Below are positions 26,063-35,064 of a stretch of 64,000 nt of DNA, piece by piece (the first letter of the stretch is position 1; each line of letters begins with the position of its first letter). Position numbers and translations under genes: made by a program. Under the pieces are notes generated by a model. It was not told the origin of the DNA. It did not search any database and saw only the letters and a program-made list of their open reading frames with translations. The DNA lies in NCBI RefSeq assembly GCF_018130215.1, contig NZ_JAFCKQ010000028.1, positions 1 to 64,000 of the forward strand, written 5' to 3'. Source of the DNA: Bradyrhizobium jicamae (lineage in GTDB: Bacteria; Pseudomonadota; Alphaproteobacteria; Rhizobiales; Xanthobacteraceae).

Positions 26063-27150
26063 TTGAAGCCCTCGGCAAGATGGATCTGCAACGCGGCCCG
26101 GTCGAGATCGCCGAGGCCGACCGAGGACAATGTGCGGCCGGTCACCGCGAAGTCCTGACCTGTGATGGCGGAGCCGATCGCAAGGAACGCCTTCACCAGC
26201 GGCGTCTGGACGCCCGCAAGGGCGGCCACCGACGCGAGGAACGACAGGCCGAGGCGCAGGTCTTCCAGCATGTAGCGGTGCTCGACCAGGATGAGGCGCT
26301 CCGACCAGTCGCCGGAATCCGTGAGCTGCTCGTGCGCGTCGCGGGCATACATCCAGGGTTCGCCGTCGCGCGAATAGTGGTCGGCGAGCGGGAAATGCGG
26401 CCCGCGATAGCCGAGGGCTTCGCGGATGGCGATGCGTTCGGCGTCGAGCGCATTGGTGACACGACGGATCGCGGGCTGCGTTCCCTCCTTGTGGATGTCC
26501 CATTTGTCGAAATGCTCGATCGGGCCGGCGTTCATGGTGATCAGCGGCGGATGGATGATCGGACCGGCGTTCATCAGGGCACCCGACAGCGCATCGCCGC
26601 AGGGCTCGATCGCGTTCGGAAACGCGCGTCCGATCACGGCGAGCGCTTGCGGTGCCAACCGTGACGGGAACACGCCGGTCGGCAGCCGCGCGCCGCGACC
26701 GGAGATGCGGACCGCGTAGGTTCCCTGCTTGCGCGCGAGCCACGGCAGGGTACCGGTCTCCGCCGTTGCGATTTCCGCGTGATTGCCGGCATCCCGCGCG
26801 GCACGGGCGAAGATGTAGGAGCCGAACGTGCCGGGCGGCAGGAACACGACCTGGCCGTCACGCAGATGCGGCGCGGCGAGCTTCGCGATCGCTGCCTGCG
26901 CGAACGCTGGAGCCGGACAAAGGATCAGGTTGGCCGACTCGATGGCGTCCGCGATCGACGGCGTGATCGTCGCGAGCTTCGCGTCACGACGGCCCGACCG
27001 GTCGATGACCTCGATCGTGCCACCCTGCGCACGGTGCGCCTCGACATCCCCGGGGTTTCGCCGCCACAACCTGATATCGTGACCGGCCAATGCCAGGTCC
27101 CCGGCCGCCGCGAACGAACCGTTTCCTCCACCCAATACCGCGATCTTCAA
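26059..27150 (-). CDS. Octopine/nopaline-dehydrogenase-family NAD(P) oxidoreductase
   Basis: A 363-residue protein. The N-terminal nucleotide-binding motif is AVLGGGNGSFAAAGDLA, and the C-terminal domain carries MNAGPIIHPPLI and HFDKWDIHKEG, as in the opine dehydrogenase family. Classical members reductively condense an amino acid with a keto acid; here, in an aromatic/acyl-CoA operon, it may reverse such a reaction or act on another secondary amine or hydroxy acid. It overlaps the downstream dehydrogenase gene and is 20 bp from the flavin-reductase gene. Confidence 0.8.
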   Translation of the reverse strand: MKIAVLGGGNGSFAAAGDLALAGHDIRLWRRNPGDVEAHRAQGGTIEVIDRSGRRDAKLATITPSIADAIESANLILCPAPAFAQAAIAKLAAPHLRDGQVVFLPPGTFGSYIFARAARDAGNHAEIATAETGTLPWLARKQGTYAVRISGRGARLPTGVFPSRLAPQALAVIGRAFPNAIEPCGDALSGALMNAGPIIHPPLITMNAGPIEHFDKWDIHKEGTQPAIRRVTNALDAERIAIREALGYRGPHFPLADHYSRDGEPWMYARDAHEQLTDSGDWSERLILVEHRYMLEDLRLGLSFLASVAALAGVQTPLVKAFLAIGSAITGQDFAVTGRTLSSVGLGDLDRAALQIHLAEGFK

Positions 27151-27170
27151 GATGCCCTCCGGTCCAGCGC

Positions 27171-27818
27171 TTAAGCAGGATTCGCTTCGATGTTGTTCTG
27201 CTGCCGGGCCGCCCAGGTCGGCCGATCGATCTGGAACAGGTCGGTCGAGCGCGCATACCAGCCGCTGCCGTGCATGCGGGCGATCAGGCGCAGCCGCTCG
27301 GTGTCGATGTGACAGCGCTCCTTGTCGAGGATCACTTCGTCATCGACATGGGCGCACACCACGCGGCCGATCACCGCGGTCTGCCGCGGTCCCGTTACCA
27401 GCGAGGCGAGGACGCGGCATTCGAACGATACCGGCGATTCGCCGATGCGCGGCGGACGCACCGCCTGCGAGGCAGCCGGCGTCAGCCCGGCCAGTTCCAG
27501 TTCGTCGATCTCGGGCGGCGCGTCGATGCAGGTGACGTTCATGGCCTCGGCATTGCGCTCCGCGACGAGGTTGACGACGAACTCGCCGGTATCGAGGATG
27601 TTCGCGGCCGTGTCCTTGAACCGCCCCGTGCCTGCCAGCAGCCCGATCGCAACCGTCGGGGGTTCATGCCCCATCACGTTGAAGAAGCTGAACGGCGCAG
27701 CATTGACCACGCCGGCCGCGGAGAGCGTGGTGACCCAGGCGATCGGTCGCGGCGTCACCGTGGCCGTCAGGATCTTGTAGCGGTTCTGCGCCTGCAGCGT
27801 CTCCATGTCGAAGATCAT
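27171..27818 (-). CDS. Flavin reductase-like (FMN-binding split-barrel) protein
   Basis: A 215-residue protein of the flavin-reductase family: KILTATVTPRPIAWVTTL near the N-terminus, NAAPFSFFNVMGHEPPTVAIG, and EFVVNLV, the typical FMN-binding pattern. ATG 27818 gives normal length. It may supply reduced flavin to an oxygenase or act as a flavin-dependent hydrolase or reductase. It is 10 bp from the FAH-hydrolase gene. No flavin-dependent monooxygenase gene is in the same operon, so its partner is not evident. Confidence 0.82.
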   Translation of the reverse strand: MIFDMETLQAQNRYKILTATVTPRPIAWVTTLSAAGVVNAAPFSFFNVMGHEPPTVAIGLLAGTGRFKDTAANILDTGEFVVNLVAERNAEAMNVTCIDAPPEIDELELAGLTPAASQAVRPPRIGESPVSFECRVLASLVTGPRQTAVIGRVVCAHVDDEVILDKERCHIDTERLRLIARMHGSGWYARSTDLFQIDRPTWAARQQNNIEANPA

Positions 27819-27828
27819 GCGGACCTCT

Positions 27829-28740
27829 TCAGATCGCCACCACGGGATGGCGCAGCCGGCCGATCCCGGTGACCTCCGCCTCCACCACGTCGCCCGGCCA
27901 CAGCCATTCCTGCGGGTTGCGCCCGGCGCCAACGCCCTCCGGCGTGCCGGTCGCGATGATGTCGCCCGGCTCGAGCGTCATCGCGGCCGATATGTCGGCG
28001 ATCAGATGCGGGACCTTGAACAGCATGTGGCGTGTGTTGGAACGCTGCTTCTCGATACCGTTCACGGTGAGCCAGAGATCGAGCGCCTGCGGGTCGGCAA
28101 TCTCGTCCGACGTGACGATGCACGGCCCGAACGGCGCATAGGTATCCTGCCCCTTGGAGTAGATCCATTGGCCGGCGCGGCGATTGTCGCGGGCGCTGAC
28201 GTCGATCATCACGCTGTAGCCGAATACGAAGCCGAGCGCCTCCGCCTCCGGAACACGCCGCGCGGTCCGCCCCATCACGACCGCAAGCTCGACCTCCCAG
28301 TCGAGCTGCTGCGTGATCGCCTTGTCGTGGTGGATGGCCTCGTCAGGTCCGATCACGCTGGTCGGCGGCTTGGAGAAGACGACGGGCTGTTTCGGCAGGT
28401 CCCTCGCGGTGTCGAGGGCGCGCGAGGATTCCGCGACATGCTCGACATAGTTCAGGCCGATGCCGAAGATGTTCTTGCGCGGGCGCGGGATCGGCGCCAG
28501 CAGCCTGACATTGGCAAGCGGCAACGCGGCGCCGACCGGCCAGCGTCCCTCGCTGTCGTGCAAGACCTGTTTGAGCGCTAGGAGCGCCGGCGGCCCCAGA
28601 TCGATGAAATCGAGCATCGATGCTGGGAAAGCAATCCCGGCATGCGCACCGATCTTCTCGACGTCGACAACGAGATCGCCGACGACAGCACCAAGACGGG
28701 CGGCAGCCTCGATGTTGCAGCGATAGGTGACGAGACGCAC
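27829..28740 (-). CDS. Fumarylacetoacetate hydrolase-family protein
   Basis: A 303-residue FAH-fold hydrolase. Metal-binding and active-site features are IGLNYVEH, KPPTSVIGPDEAI, DWEVELAVVMG, GYSVMIDVSARD and IIATGTPEGVG. The start is GTG 28740, four bases after the stop of the ring-cleavage dioxygenase gene. Members split fumarylpyruvate, maleylpyruvate-type or acylpyruvate compounds, which fits cleavage of the product of the bicupin dioxygenase upstream. Confidence 0.85.
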   Translation of the reverse strand: MRLVTYRCNIEAAARLGAVVGDLVVDVEKIGAHAGIAFPASMLDFIDLGPPALLALKQVLHDSEGRWPVGAALPLANVRLLAPIPRPRKNIFGIGLNYVEHVAESSRALDTARDLPKQPVVFSKPPTSVIGPDEAIHHDKAITQQLDWEVELAVVMGRTARRVPEAEALGFVFGYSVMIDVSARDNRRAGQWIYSKGQDTYAPFGPCIVTSDEIADPQALDLWLTVNGIEKQRSNTRHMLFKVPHLIADISAAMTLEPGDIIATGTPEGVGAGRNPQEWLWPGDVVEAEVTGIGRLRHPVVAI

Positions 28741-28744
28741 GATG

Positions 28745-29878
28745 TCACTCCTGGGACACGAGAGGCTGGCGGCCGCCATTGTCGCCAAAGGCTTCCTCGC
28801 GGTAGAGCCCGAGTGCGTGCATGACCGGCAGATCGTTGAAGGTGAAGAGACAGGCGTCTTCGCTGGCGGAGGCGTTGACATGCTCATGCCAGGCCCAGGA
28901 CGGCACGCAGAAGATGTCGCGCTCCTGCCAGTCGAAGCGCTTGCCGTCGATGATCGAATGCCCCCGTCCCCTGGCGACCTGATAGATGAAGCTGCCGGTG
29001 TGACGATGCGCGCGTGTGCTTTCGCCAGGCCGCAGCATCTGCATCGATGCGCCGATGGTCTGCATCACGGGACCGCCGGTCACCGGATTCACATAGTTCA
29101 TCAGGATGCCGTCATACGGCGAGCCGTCGGTCGACTTGCCGTAGCGCTGCAGCGCCTCGTAGGTCGGGCCCCATTCGTATTTCAGCAGCGGCGAATAGCC
29201 CCTGGACCATTCGGCGCCCGCCGGACGCAGCCCGGGATTACCCCAGCTGTGCGTCATGTCGTCCACGGGATAGCCGACGGACTGCTGCAGGTCCGAGTGC
29301 ACCACGTAGAAATTGGCTTCGAGCATGTTGACGAGGGGAATGTCGAGGCCGTCCTGCCAGATGCAGGGCGTGCCGTCGCCGGAGACGCCATGCTCGTGCC
29401 AGGTGCCGTTCGGTGTCAGCACGAAATCGTTGGCGCCAAGCGTCATCTTGTGACCGTCGACGATGGTGTAGGCGCCCTCGCCTTCCATGATGAAGCGCAA
29501 CGCCGACGCCGAATGGGCGTGGGCGGTCGCGACTTCGCCCGGATGCATGACTTGCAGGCCGGAATAGAGCCAGCCGACCGCGGCGGCGTGCTCGCGGCGA
29601 CCGGGATTGTTGAGGTAGATGACGCGGCGCCCGGCCTTCTCGGGCGACACCAGCTCGACCGAACGCAACACATGCGCCCGGAGGTCCTGATAGCGCCAGA
29701 CCACCGGCACCGACGACGATTTGGGCTGCCAGGGCTCGATCTTGTTGGCCACGGTCCAGAGCGCGCCCGCCTCGAGCCTTTCCAGCTCGTCATAGTAGGC
29801 GAGCAGCTCGGGCGTATCCTCGACATTGGCCCGTCCGGCCACGTCTTCCCGGTGGTTCTCACGCGCTGTCGTTGCCAT
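28745..29878 (-). CDS. Gentisate 1,2-dioxygenase-like bicupin
   Basis: A 377-residue bicupin of the gentisate/salicylate dioxygenase family, which opens hydroxylated aromatic acids between the carboxyl- and hydroxyl-bearing carbons using Fe(II). The first cupin has the iron ligands in HAHSASALRF and TWHEHG; the second has HRHTGSFIYQV and WAWHEH. Length and start are normal. It is followed directly by an FAH-family hydrolase, the usual next step for gentisate-type ring cleavage. Substrate could be gentisate, 5-substituted anthranilate or salicylate; the sequence alone does not tell. Confidence 0.85.
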   Translation of the reverse strand: MATTARENHREDVAGRANVEDTPELLAYYDELERLEAGALWTVANKIEPWQPKSSSVPVVWRYQDLRAHVLRSVELVSPEKAGRRVIYLNNPGRREHAAAVGWLYSGLQVMHPGEVATAHAHSASALRFIMEGEGAYTIVDGHKMTLGANDFVLTPNGTWHEHGVSGDGTPCIWQDGLDIPLVNMLEANFYVVHSDLQQSVGYPVDDMTHSWGNPGLRPAGAEWSRGYSPLLKYEWGPTYEALQRYGKSTDGSPYDGILMNYVNPVTGGPVMQTIGASMQMLRPGESTRAHRHTGSFIYQVARGRGHSIIDGKRFDWQERDIFCVPSWAWHEHVNASASEDACLFTFNDLPVMHALGLYREEAFGDNGGRQPLVSQE

Positions 29879-29908
29879 GCCGCCCTCCTGTGACGTCAGC
29901 CGTGTCGA

Positions 29909-31084
29909 TCAGGCTTCCTTCAGAATGTCGCGTCCGATGATGAGCTTCTGGACCTCGGTCGCGCCTTCATAGATGCGCAGTGCGCGTATCTCGCGGTAAA
30001 GCTGCTCGACGGTCTCGCCCGAGCGCACGCCGCGACCGCCGAACATCTGCACGGCGCGGTCGATCACCGTCTGCGCGGTTTCGGTTGCGACCATCTTCGC
30101 CATCGCCGCCTCGCGCGTCGTGGATGCCTTCTGCACGTCGCGCCGCCACGCCGCGCGATAGGTCAACAGCGCGCTGGCATCGACACCGGCGGCCATGTCC
30201 CCGAGCGCAGCCTGGCTCAATTGCTGGTCGCCCAGCACGCCGCCGAACATCCGCCGGCTCCTGGCATGGGCTGTCGCCTCGTCGAGTGCGCGGCGGGCGA
30301 ACCCCAGCGCGGCGGCGGCGACCGAGGCGCGGAAGATATCGAGCGTGCGCATCGCGATCTTGAAACCTTCGCCCGGCGAGCCCAGCAGCCGTGCCGCCGG
30401 AATCCGGCAGCCTTCGAAGCGCAGCGTCGCCAGCGGATGCGGCGCCATCACGTCGATGCGCTCGGCAATCGAAAAGCCGGGATCATCAGGAAGCACCACA
30501 AAGGCCGAGATGCCGCGCGCGCCGGGCGCCTCGCCCGTGCGCGCGAACAGCGTATAGACGTCGGCGATGCCGCCGTTGGAAATCCAGGTCTTCTCGCCAT
30601 CCACGATGTAGTGGTCGCCTTCGCGCCGCGCGCTGCAACCCATGGCGGCGACGTCGGAACCGGCCTCCTTCTCCGACAGGGCGAAGGCTGCGACCCATTC
30701 ACCGCGCCGCGCCTTCGGCAGCACCAGGGCGCGCAGTTCCGGGGAACCGGAGATCGCCACCGCGCCGGTACCAAGTCCCTGCATCGCGAAGGCGAAATCA
30801 GCAAGCCCGCTGTGCCAGGCCAGTGTCTCGCGGGCGATGCAGATCAGTCGGGAATCGATCACCGCGTCAGGCCGGTCGCCGGCGACCGAGGCCTCGAGCA
30901 GCCCCGCGGCGCCGAGCCGGCGAACCAGCGAACGGCAGGTCGCGTCGACGTCAGGGCCATGCGTATCGCCGAGACCGGCCGCAAACGCATCGAGCGCGGC
31001 CGCGTAGTCGGCGTGCCCGGTGTCGAAGAACGGCCATGCGAGGTGCTGGCGCGATGGACCGCGCAACTGCGAAACCGGGGTCAT
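29909..31084 (-). CDS. Acyl-CoA dehydrogenase
   Basis: A 391-residue flavoenzyme. It has AFALSEKEAGSDVAAM (FAD/substrate contact), EKTWISNGG, QMFGGRGV and RIYEGATEVQKL, in which the Glu of YEGAT is the usual catalytic base. ATG 31084 gives normal length. First gene of the minus-strand catabolic operon, divergent from iorA across 274 bp that hold two of the shared dyads. It would desaturate an aryl-acyl-CoA or short-chain acyl-CoA; substrate not determined. Confidence 0.88.
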   Translation of the reverse strand: MTPVSQLRGPSRQHLAWPFFDTGHADYAAALDAFAAGLGDTHGPDVDATCRSLVRRLGAAGLLEASVAGDRPDAVIDSRLICIARETLAWHSGLADFAFAMQGLGTGAVAISGSPELRALVLPKARRGEWVAAFALSEKEAGSDVAAMGCSARREGDHYIVDGEKTWISNGGIADVYTLFARTGEAPGARGISAFVVLPDDPGFSIAERIDVMAPHPLATLRFEGCRIPAARLLGSPGEGFKIAMRTLDIFRASVAAAALGFARRALDEATAHARSRRMFGGVLGDQQLSQAALGDMAAGVDASALLTYRAAWRRDVQKASTTREAAMAKMVATETAQTVIDRAVQMFGGRGVRSGETVEQLYREIRALRIYEGATEVQKLIIGRDILKEA

Positions 31085-31142
31085 GTCTATACTCCCGCAT
31101 ACGCCGCCTTTGCGTGCGCCGACAGGCGCGAGGCGCAGCAAT

Positions 31143-31164
31143 AACGTTTCATGTCTAAAATATT
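31143..31164. promoter_or_regulatory. Shared AT-rich dyad D
   Basis: AACGTTT, spacer CATGTCTA, AAATATT (arms match at 5 of 7 positions). It lies 59 bp upstream of the acyl-CoA dehydrogenase start and contains the CTAAAAT core also present in dyad C. Confidence 0.4.
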
Positions 31165-31284
31165 CTGTCAAGCGAGCCGATGCGCGCCCAAGCCGGCTCG
31201 TCGCGCGAAAAGCCTACGAAACAGGCGAAAACCGCGAATAGTCGAGCAATTGCCATTTTGTCCCGGCGAACTCCCCGAGTCCGA

Positions 31285-31317
31285 TTGACAGCATTTTTGT
31301 TTGAGGTCTAAAATTAT
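31285..31317 (+). promoter_or_regulatory. Predicted iorA promoter overlapped by dyad C
   Basis: TTGACA (31285-31290) and TAAAAT (31309-31314) with an 18-bp spacer form a good sigma-70-type promoter pointing at iorA, whose start is 45 bp downstream. Dyad C (TTTGTTT, spacer GAGGTCTA, AAATTAT; 31296-31317) covers the -10 box, as expected for a repressor site. The arms of this copy are imperfect. Confidence 0.55.
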
Positions 31318-31358
31318 CTGCGGTCATCCCGAGTTCCTGCGAGACCGAGGAGACGAGC

Positions 31359-33521
31359 ATGGCAGAACGCTCTTTCGCACGCGAGGTCGAAGACCTCAGG
31401 CTCGGCGCCGGCCAGGAATTCCGCGGCGAAGGCATCCTCGCGATCACCAAGGCCCTGCTGGAATGCGGCGTCAGCTATGTCGCCGGTTACCAGGGTGCGC
31501 CGATCTCCCATCTGATGGACGTGCTGTCGGACGCGCAGGAGATTTTGTCCGATCTCGGCGTGCATTTCGAATCCAGCGCCAGCGAGGCGACGGCCGCGGC
31601 CACGCTGGCGGCCTCGGTGATGTATCCGGTGCGCGGCGCGGTCACCTTCAAGGCGCCGGTCGGCATCAACGTCGCCTCCGACGCGCTCGCCAACCTCACC
31701 TCGGGCGGCGTGACCGGCGGCGCACTCATCATCATCGGCGAGGACTACGGCGAAGGCTCCTCCATCATGCAGGAGCGCTCGCACGCCTTTGCGATGAAGT
31801 CGCAAATCTGGCTGGTCGACCCGCGGCCCGACGTGGCCTCGATCGCCAAGGCGGTGCATGATTCCTTCGAGCTGTCCGAGGCGTCGAACACGCCGGTCAT
31901 GCTGGAGGTGCGGATTCGCGCCTGCCATGTGCACGGGCGCTTCGCCACCCGCGACAATGTCCGCCCCGCCTTCCCGTTGTCCCGCGCGCTCGAGCAGCCG
32001 TCGCGCGACACCAACCGGATCGTGCTGCCGCCGGCCTCGTTCCTGCACGAGAAGGAGAAGATCGAGCAGCGCTGGCCGGCAGCGGTCGAATTCATCCATG
32101 CGCGCGGCATGAACGAGACGTTCGACGGCGATATCGGCGATATCGGCATCATCATGCAGGGCGGCATGTATAACGGCGTGATCAGCGCGCTGCGCGAGGC
32201 CGGCCTTGCCGACGTCTGGGGCGAGACGCGGGTGCCGCTCTACGTGATGAACGTGACGTACCCGATCGTCGACCGCGAAGTGATCGATTTCTGCCGCGGC
32301 AAGAAGGCCGTGCTGATGGTCGAGGAAGGCCAGCCGGAATTCATCGAGCAGGCGCTGCACAAGATCCTGCGCAATGCCGACATTCCGGCGAGGCTCCACG
32401 GCAAGGATCTGTTCCCGATGGCCGGTGAATACACGGCGCAAGTGATGGGGACCGCGATCGGCGCCTTCATCCGGCGCTGGCGCTCCGATGTGCTGCCGGA
32501 TTCCGCGCGCGCGCCGAACATCGACCGGGTCGAGGTCGACGACAAGATCCGCGCGCTGGCCGACGTGGTGCCGCCGCGACCTCCCGGCTTCTGCACCGGT
32601 TGCCCGGAGCGGCCGATCTTCTCCGCGATGAAGCTCGTCGAGAAGGAACTCGGGCCGCACCACGTGGCGGCCGATATCGGCTGCCATCTGTTCTCGATCC
32701 TGCCGCCGTTCAATATCGGCGCCACCACGATGGGCTACGGGCTCGGCCCGGCGTCCGCCTCGGCCTTCAACATTCCAGCGGGGAAGCGCTCGATCTCGAT
32801 GATGGGCGACGGCGGCTTCTGGCATAACGGGCTGACCAGCGGCGTCGGCAATGCCGTCTTCAACCAGCACGACGGCGTGATCGTCGTGGTCGACAACTAC
32901 TACTCCGCCGCGACCGGCGGCCAGGACATCCCCTCCTCGCGCGCCGACAATCGTTCGCGCTCGACCAAGCATCCGATCGTGGAGGCGGTGAAGGGCGTCG
33001 GTGCCAAATGGGTGCGCCAGATCGACCGCACCTACGACGTGACGCGGATGCGCGACACATTGCGCGAGGCGCTGACGACGAAGGAGAAGGGACCGAAGGT
33101 CATCGTCGCATCTTCGGAGTGCATGCTGAACAAGCAGCGGCGCGTGAAGCCACTGACGGCGGCCGCCGCCAAACGCGGCGAGCGCATCGTGCGCGAGCGC
33201 TTTGGTGTCGATGAGGACGTCTGTTCCGGCGACCACGCCTGCATCCGCCTGTCCGGCTGCCCGTCGCTGTCGGTGAAACCAACCAGCGATCCGCTGAAGG
33301 ACAATCCGGTCGCCGCCGTCGACAACTCCTGCGTCGGATGCGGCCATTGCGGCGAGGTTGCGGACGCGGCCGTGCTGTGCCCGTCCTTCTATCGCGCCGA
33401 CATCGTCTCCAATCCGACCGCGTTCGAAGCGCGGCTGGACCGGCTCTGGCGGCGGATGATCGGCGCATTGCAACGCTGGCGGGCAGGCCGGCGGGTCATG
33501 TTCGAGCAGGAGGCGGCATGA
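31359..33521 (+). CDS. iorA: Indolepyruvate/arylglyoxylate ferredoxin oxidoreductase, alpha subunit
   Basis: A 720-residue thiamine-diphosphate and iron-sulfur enzyme. N-terminal pyruvate-ferredoxin-type domain with GYQGAPISHLMD; CTGCPERP; TPP-binding motif GDGGFWHNG...VVVDN; C-terminal 4Fe-4S cysteines in CSGDHACIRLSGC and CVGCGHCGEV. The family decarboxylates aryl-2-oxoacids to aryl-acyl-CoA, passing electrons to ferredoxin. First gene of the plus-strand operon; the beta-subunit gene overlaps by four bases. In this island, isatinate or another arylglyoxylate is as plausible a substrate as indolepyruvate. Confidence 0.88.
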   Translation: MAERSFAREVEDLRLGAGQEFRGEGILAITKALLECGVSYVAGYQGAPISHLMDVLSDAQEILSDLGVHFESSASEATAAATLAASVMYPVRGAVTFKAPVGINVASDALANLTSGGVTGGALIIIGEDYGEGSSIMQERSHAFAMKSQIWLVDPRPDVASIAKAVHDSFELSEASNTPVMLEVRIRACHVHGRFATRDNVRPAFPLSRALEQPSRDTNRIVLPPASFLHEKEKIEQRWPAAVEFIHARGMNETFDGDIGDIGIIMQGGMYNGVISALREAGLADVWGETRVPLYVMNVTYPIVDREVIDFCRGKKAVLMVEEGQPEFIEQALHKILRNADIPARLHGKDLFPMAGEYTAQVMGTAIGAFIRRWRSDVLPDSARAPNIDRVEVDDKIRALADVVPPRPPGFCTGCPERPIFSAMKLVEKELGPHHVAADIGCHLFSILPPFNIGATTMGYGLGPASASAFNIPAGKRSISMMGDGGFWHNGLTSGVGNAVFNQHDGVIVVVDNYYSAATGGQDIPSSRADNRSRSTKHPIVEAVKGVGAKWVRQIDRTYDVTRMRDTLREALTTKEKGPKVIVASSECMLNKQRRVKPLTAAAAKRGERIVRERFGVDEDVCSGDHACIRLSGCPSLSVKPTSDPLKDNPVAAVDNSCVGCGHCGEVADAAVLCPSFYRADIVSNPTAFEARLDRLWRRMIGALQRWRAGRRVMFEQEAA

Positions 33522-35062
33522 ACGTCTCGGTTGCCCCCACCTCCGTCGGCCTCAGCCAGGCACGCCCCATCAGCATCGCGGTGCTGGCGATGGGCGGCCA
33601 GGGAGGCGGCGTGCTGGTCGACTGGATCGTGGCGCTGGCCGAGCGGCGCGGCTGGTTTGCGCAATCGACCTCGGTGCCCGGCGTCGCCCAGCGTACGGGT
33701 GCCACGATCTACTACATCGAGATGATCGCGCCCGACCCGAGCAGGCCCGGCCGCAGCCCCGTGCTGTCGCTGATGCCGGCGCCCGGCAAGGTCGATATCG
33801 TGATCGGTGCCGAACTGATGGAAGCGGGCCGCGCCATGCTCCGCGGACTGGTCTCGCCCGACCGCACGCTCCTGATCGGATCCTCGCACCGCTCCCTGGC
33901 AGTCGTCGAGAAGACCGCGCCCGGCGACGGAACGGCCGACGCCGCCCAGGTCTATGACGCCGCGAATGTCGCGGCCAATCGCTTCATCGCCTTCGACATG
34001 GCCGAGATTGCCGATGCCACCGGCAGCGTGGTGTCTTCCGTGCTGTTCGGCGCGCTCGCCGGCTCCGGCGCCCTGCCCTTTGCGGTCGAGGACTTCGAAG
34101 CCACCATCCGCGCGGCCGGCGTCGGTGTTGATGCCAGCCTGCGCGCCTTCACTGCCGGTCGCGAGCGCGCCATTGCGACGCTGAAGCAGGACCCGAAGAT
34201 CAAGCCCGCAGCGAAGCCGCCGCTGGCCAAGCGCTTTCCAACACTCGCGCCGATCGGCCACGCGGGCTACGACGCGCTTGTGGCGCGGGCGCAGCGCTTG
34301 CCAGTCGAGTCGCACGGCATCGTCGCGGCCGGCCTGCGGCGCGTGGTCGATTTCCAGGACGTCGCCTACGGAAGCGAATATCTCGACCGGCTGGAAGCTA
34401 TGCCGCGTGATGCGATCGGCCTGCTGCAGGCCTTCGCAAAATATCTCGCGGTCGCGATGGCCTATGACGACGTCATCCGCGTCGCCGATCTCAAGACGCG
34501 GGCCGGACGGTTCGACCGGGTGCGTCGCGAGGTGCGGGCCGGCGACGACCAGGTGCTCGCCGTCACCGAGTTCTTCCATCCCCGGATCGAGGAAATGGCC
34601 GGCATGCTGCCGCGGCGGCTCGGCGAAAGGCTCGAACGCAGCGAATGGATCGCCCGGCTGATCGATCGCGGCCGCAAGCTCCGCACCACCGCGCCGTCTG
34701 CCTTCCTGCTGCTCTACTGCATCGCCGGCCTGCGCCGCTTCCGCCGCGGCTCGCTGCGGCATGCCCGCGAGATGCGCCATCTCGACGATTGGGCGCAACG
34801 CGTCGGCAAATTCGCCTCCGGCGACATCGCGCTCGCGACCGCCGTGTGCGAGGCGCGCCGCCTCGTCGGCGGCTATTCGGACACCCACTCCCGCGGCGAA
34901 TCGAAATTCGACAAGGTCATGCGCGCGTCCGAGCGCCTGGCCGGCCGCCCCGACGCCGCCGAATGGGTGCAGCGGTTGACCAAGGTCGCGCTGAAGGATG
35001 CCGATGGCACCGGTCTCGACGGCGCACTGCGCACCGTCGAAACCCTGTTCGAGGACGCCTGA
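33518..35062 (+). CDS. iorB: Indolepyruvate oxidoreductase, beta subunit with C-terminal extension
   Basis: A 514-residue protein. Residues about 17-200 are the gamma/beta-type domain of 2-oxoacid oxidoreductases (AVLAMGGQGGGVLVDWI, TSVPGVAQRTGATIYYIE). A long C-terminal domain rich in charged helices follows, as in alphaproteobacterial IorB proteins. The start ATG overlaps the iorA stop and is preceded by AGGAGG. Forms the heterodimer with IorA. Confidence 0.87.
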   Translation: MNVSVAPTSVGLSQARPISIAVLAMGGQGGGVLVDWIVALAERRGWFAQSTSVPGVAQRTGATIYYIEMIAPDPSRPGRSPVLSLMPAPGKVDIVIGAELMEAGRAMLRGLVSPDRTLLIGSSHRSLAVVEKTAPGDGTADAAQVYDAANVAANRFIAFDMAEIADATGSVVSSVLFGALAGSGALPFAVEDFEATIRAAGVGVDASLRAFTAGRERAIATLKQDPKIKPAAKPPLAKRFPTLAPIGHAGYDALVARAQRLPVESHGIVAAGLRRVVDFQDVAYGSEYLDRLEAMPRDAIGLLQAFAKYLAVAMAYDDVIRVADLKTRAGRFDRVRREVRAGDDQVLAVTEFFHPRIEEMAGMLPRRLGERLERSEWIARLIDRGRKLRTTAPSAFLLLYCIAGLRRFRRGSLRHAREMRHLDDWAQRVGKFASGDIALATAVCEARRLVGGYSDTHSRGESKFDKVMRASERLAGRPDAAEWVQRLTKVALKDADGTGLDGALRTVETLFEDA

Positions 35063-35064
35063 GG

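Noticed and set aside
31314..33473. 719-codon minus-strand ORF opposite iorA
   Set aside because: Mirror ORF with no motifs; iorA has intact TPP and iron-sulfur motifs.
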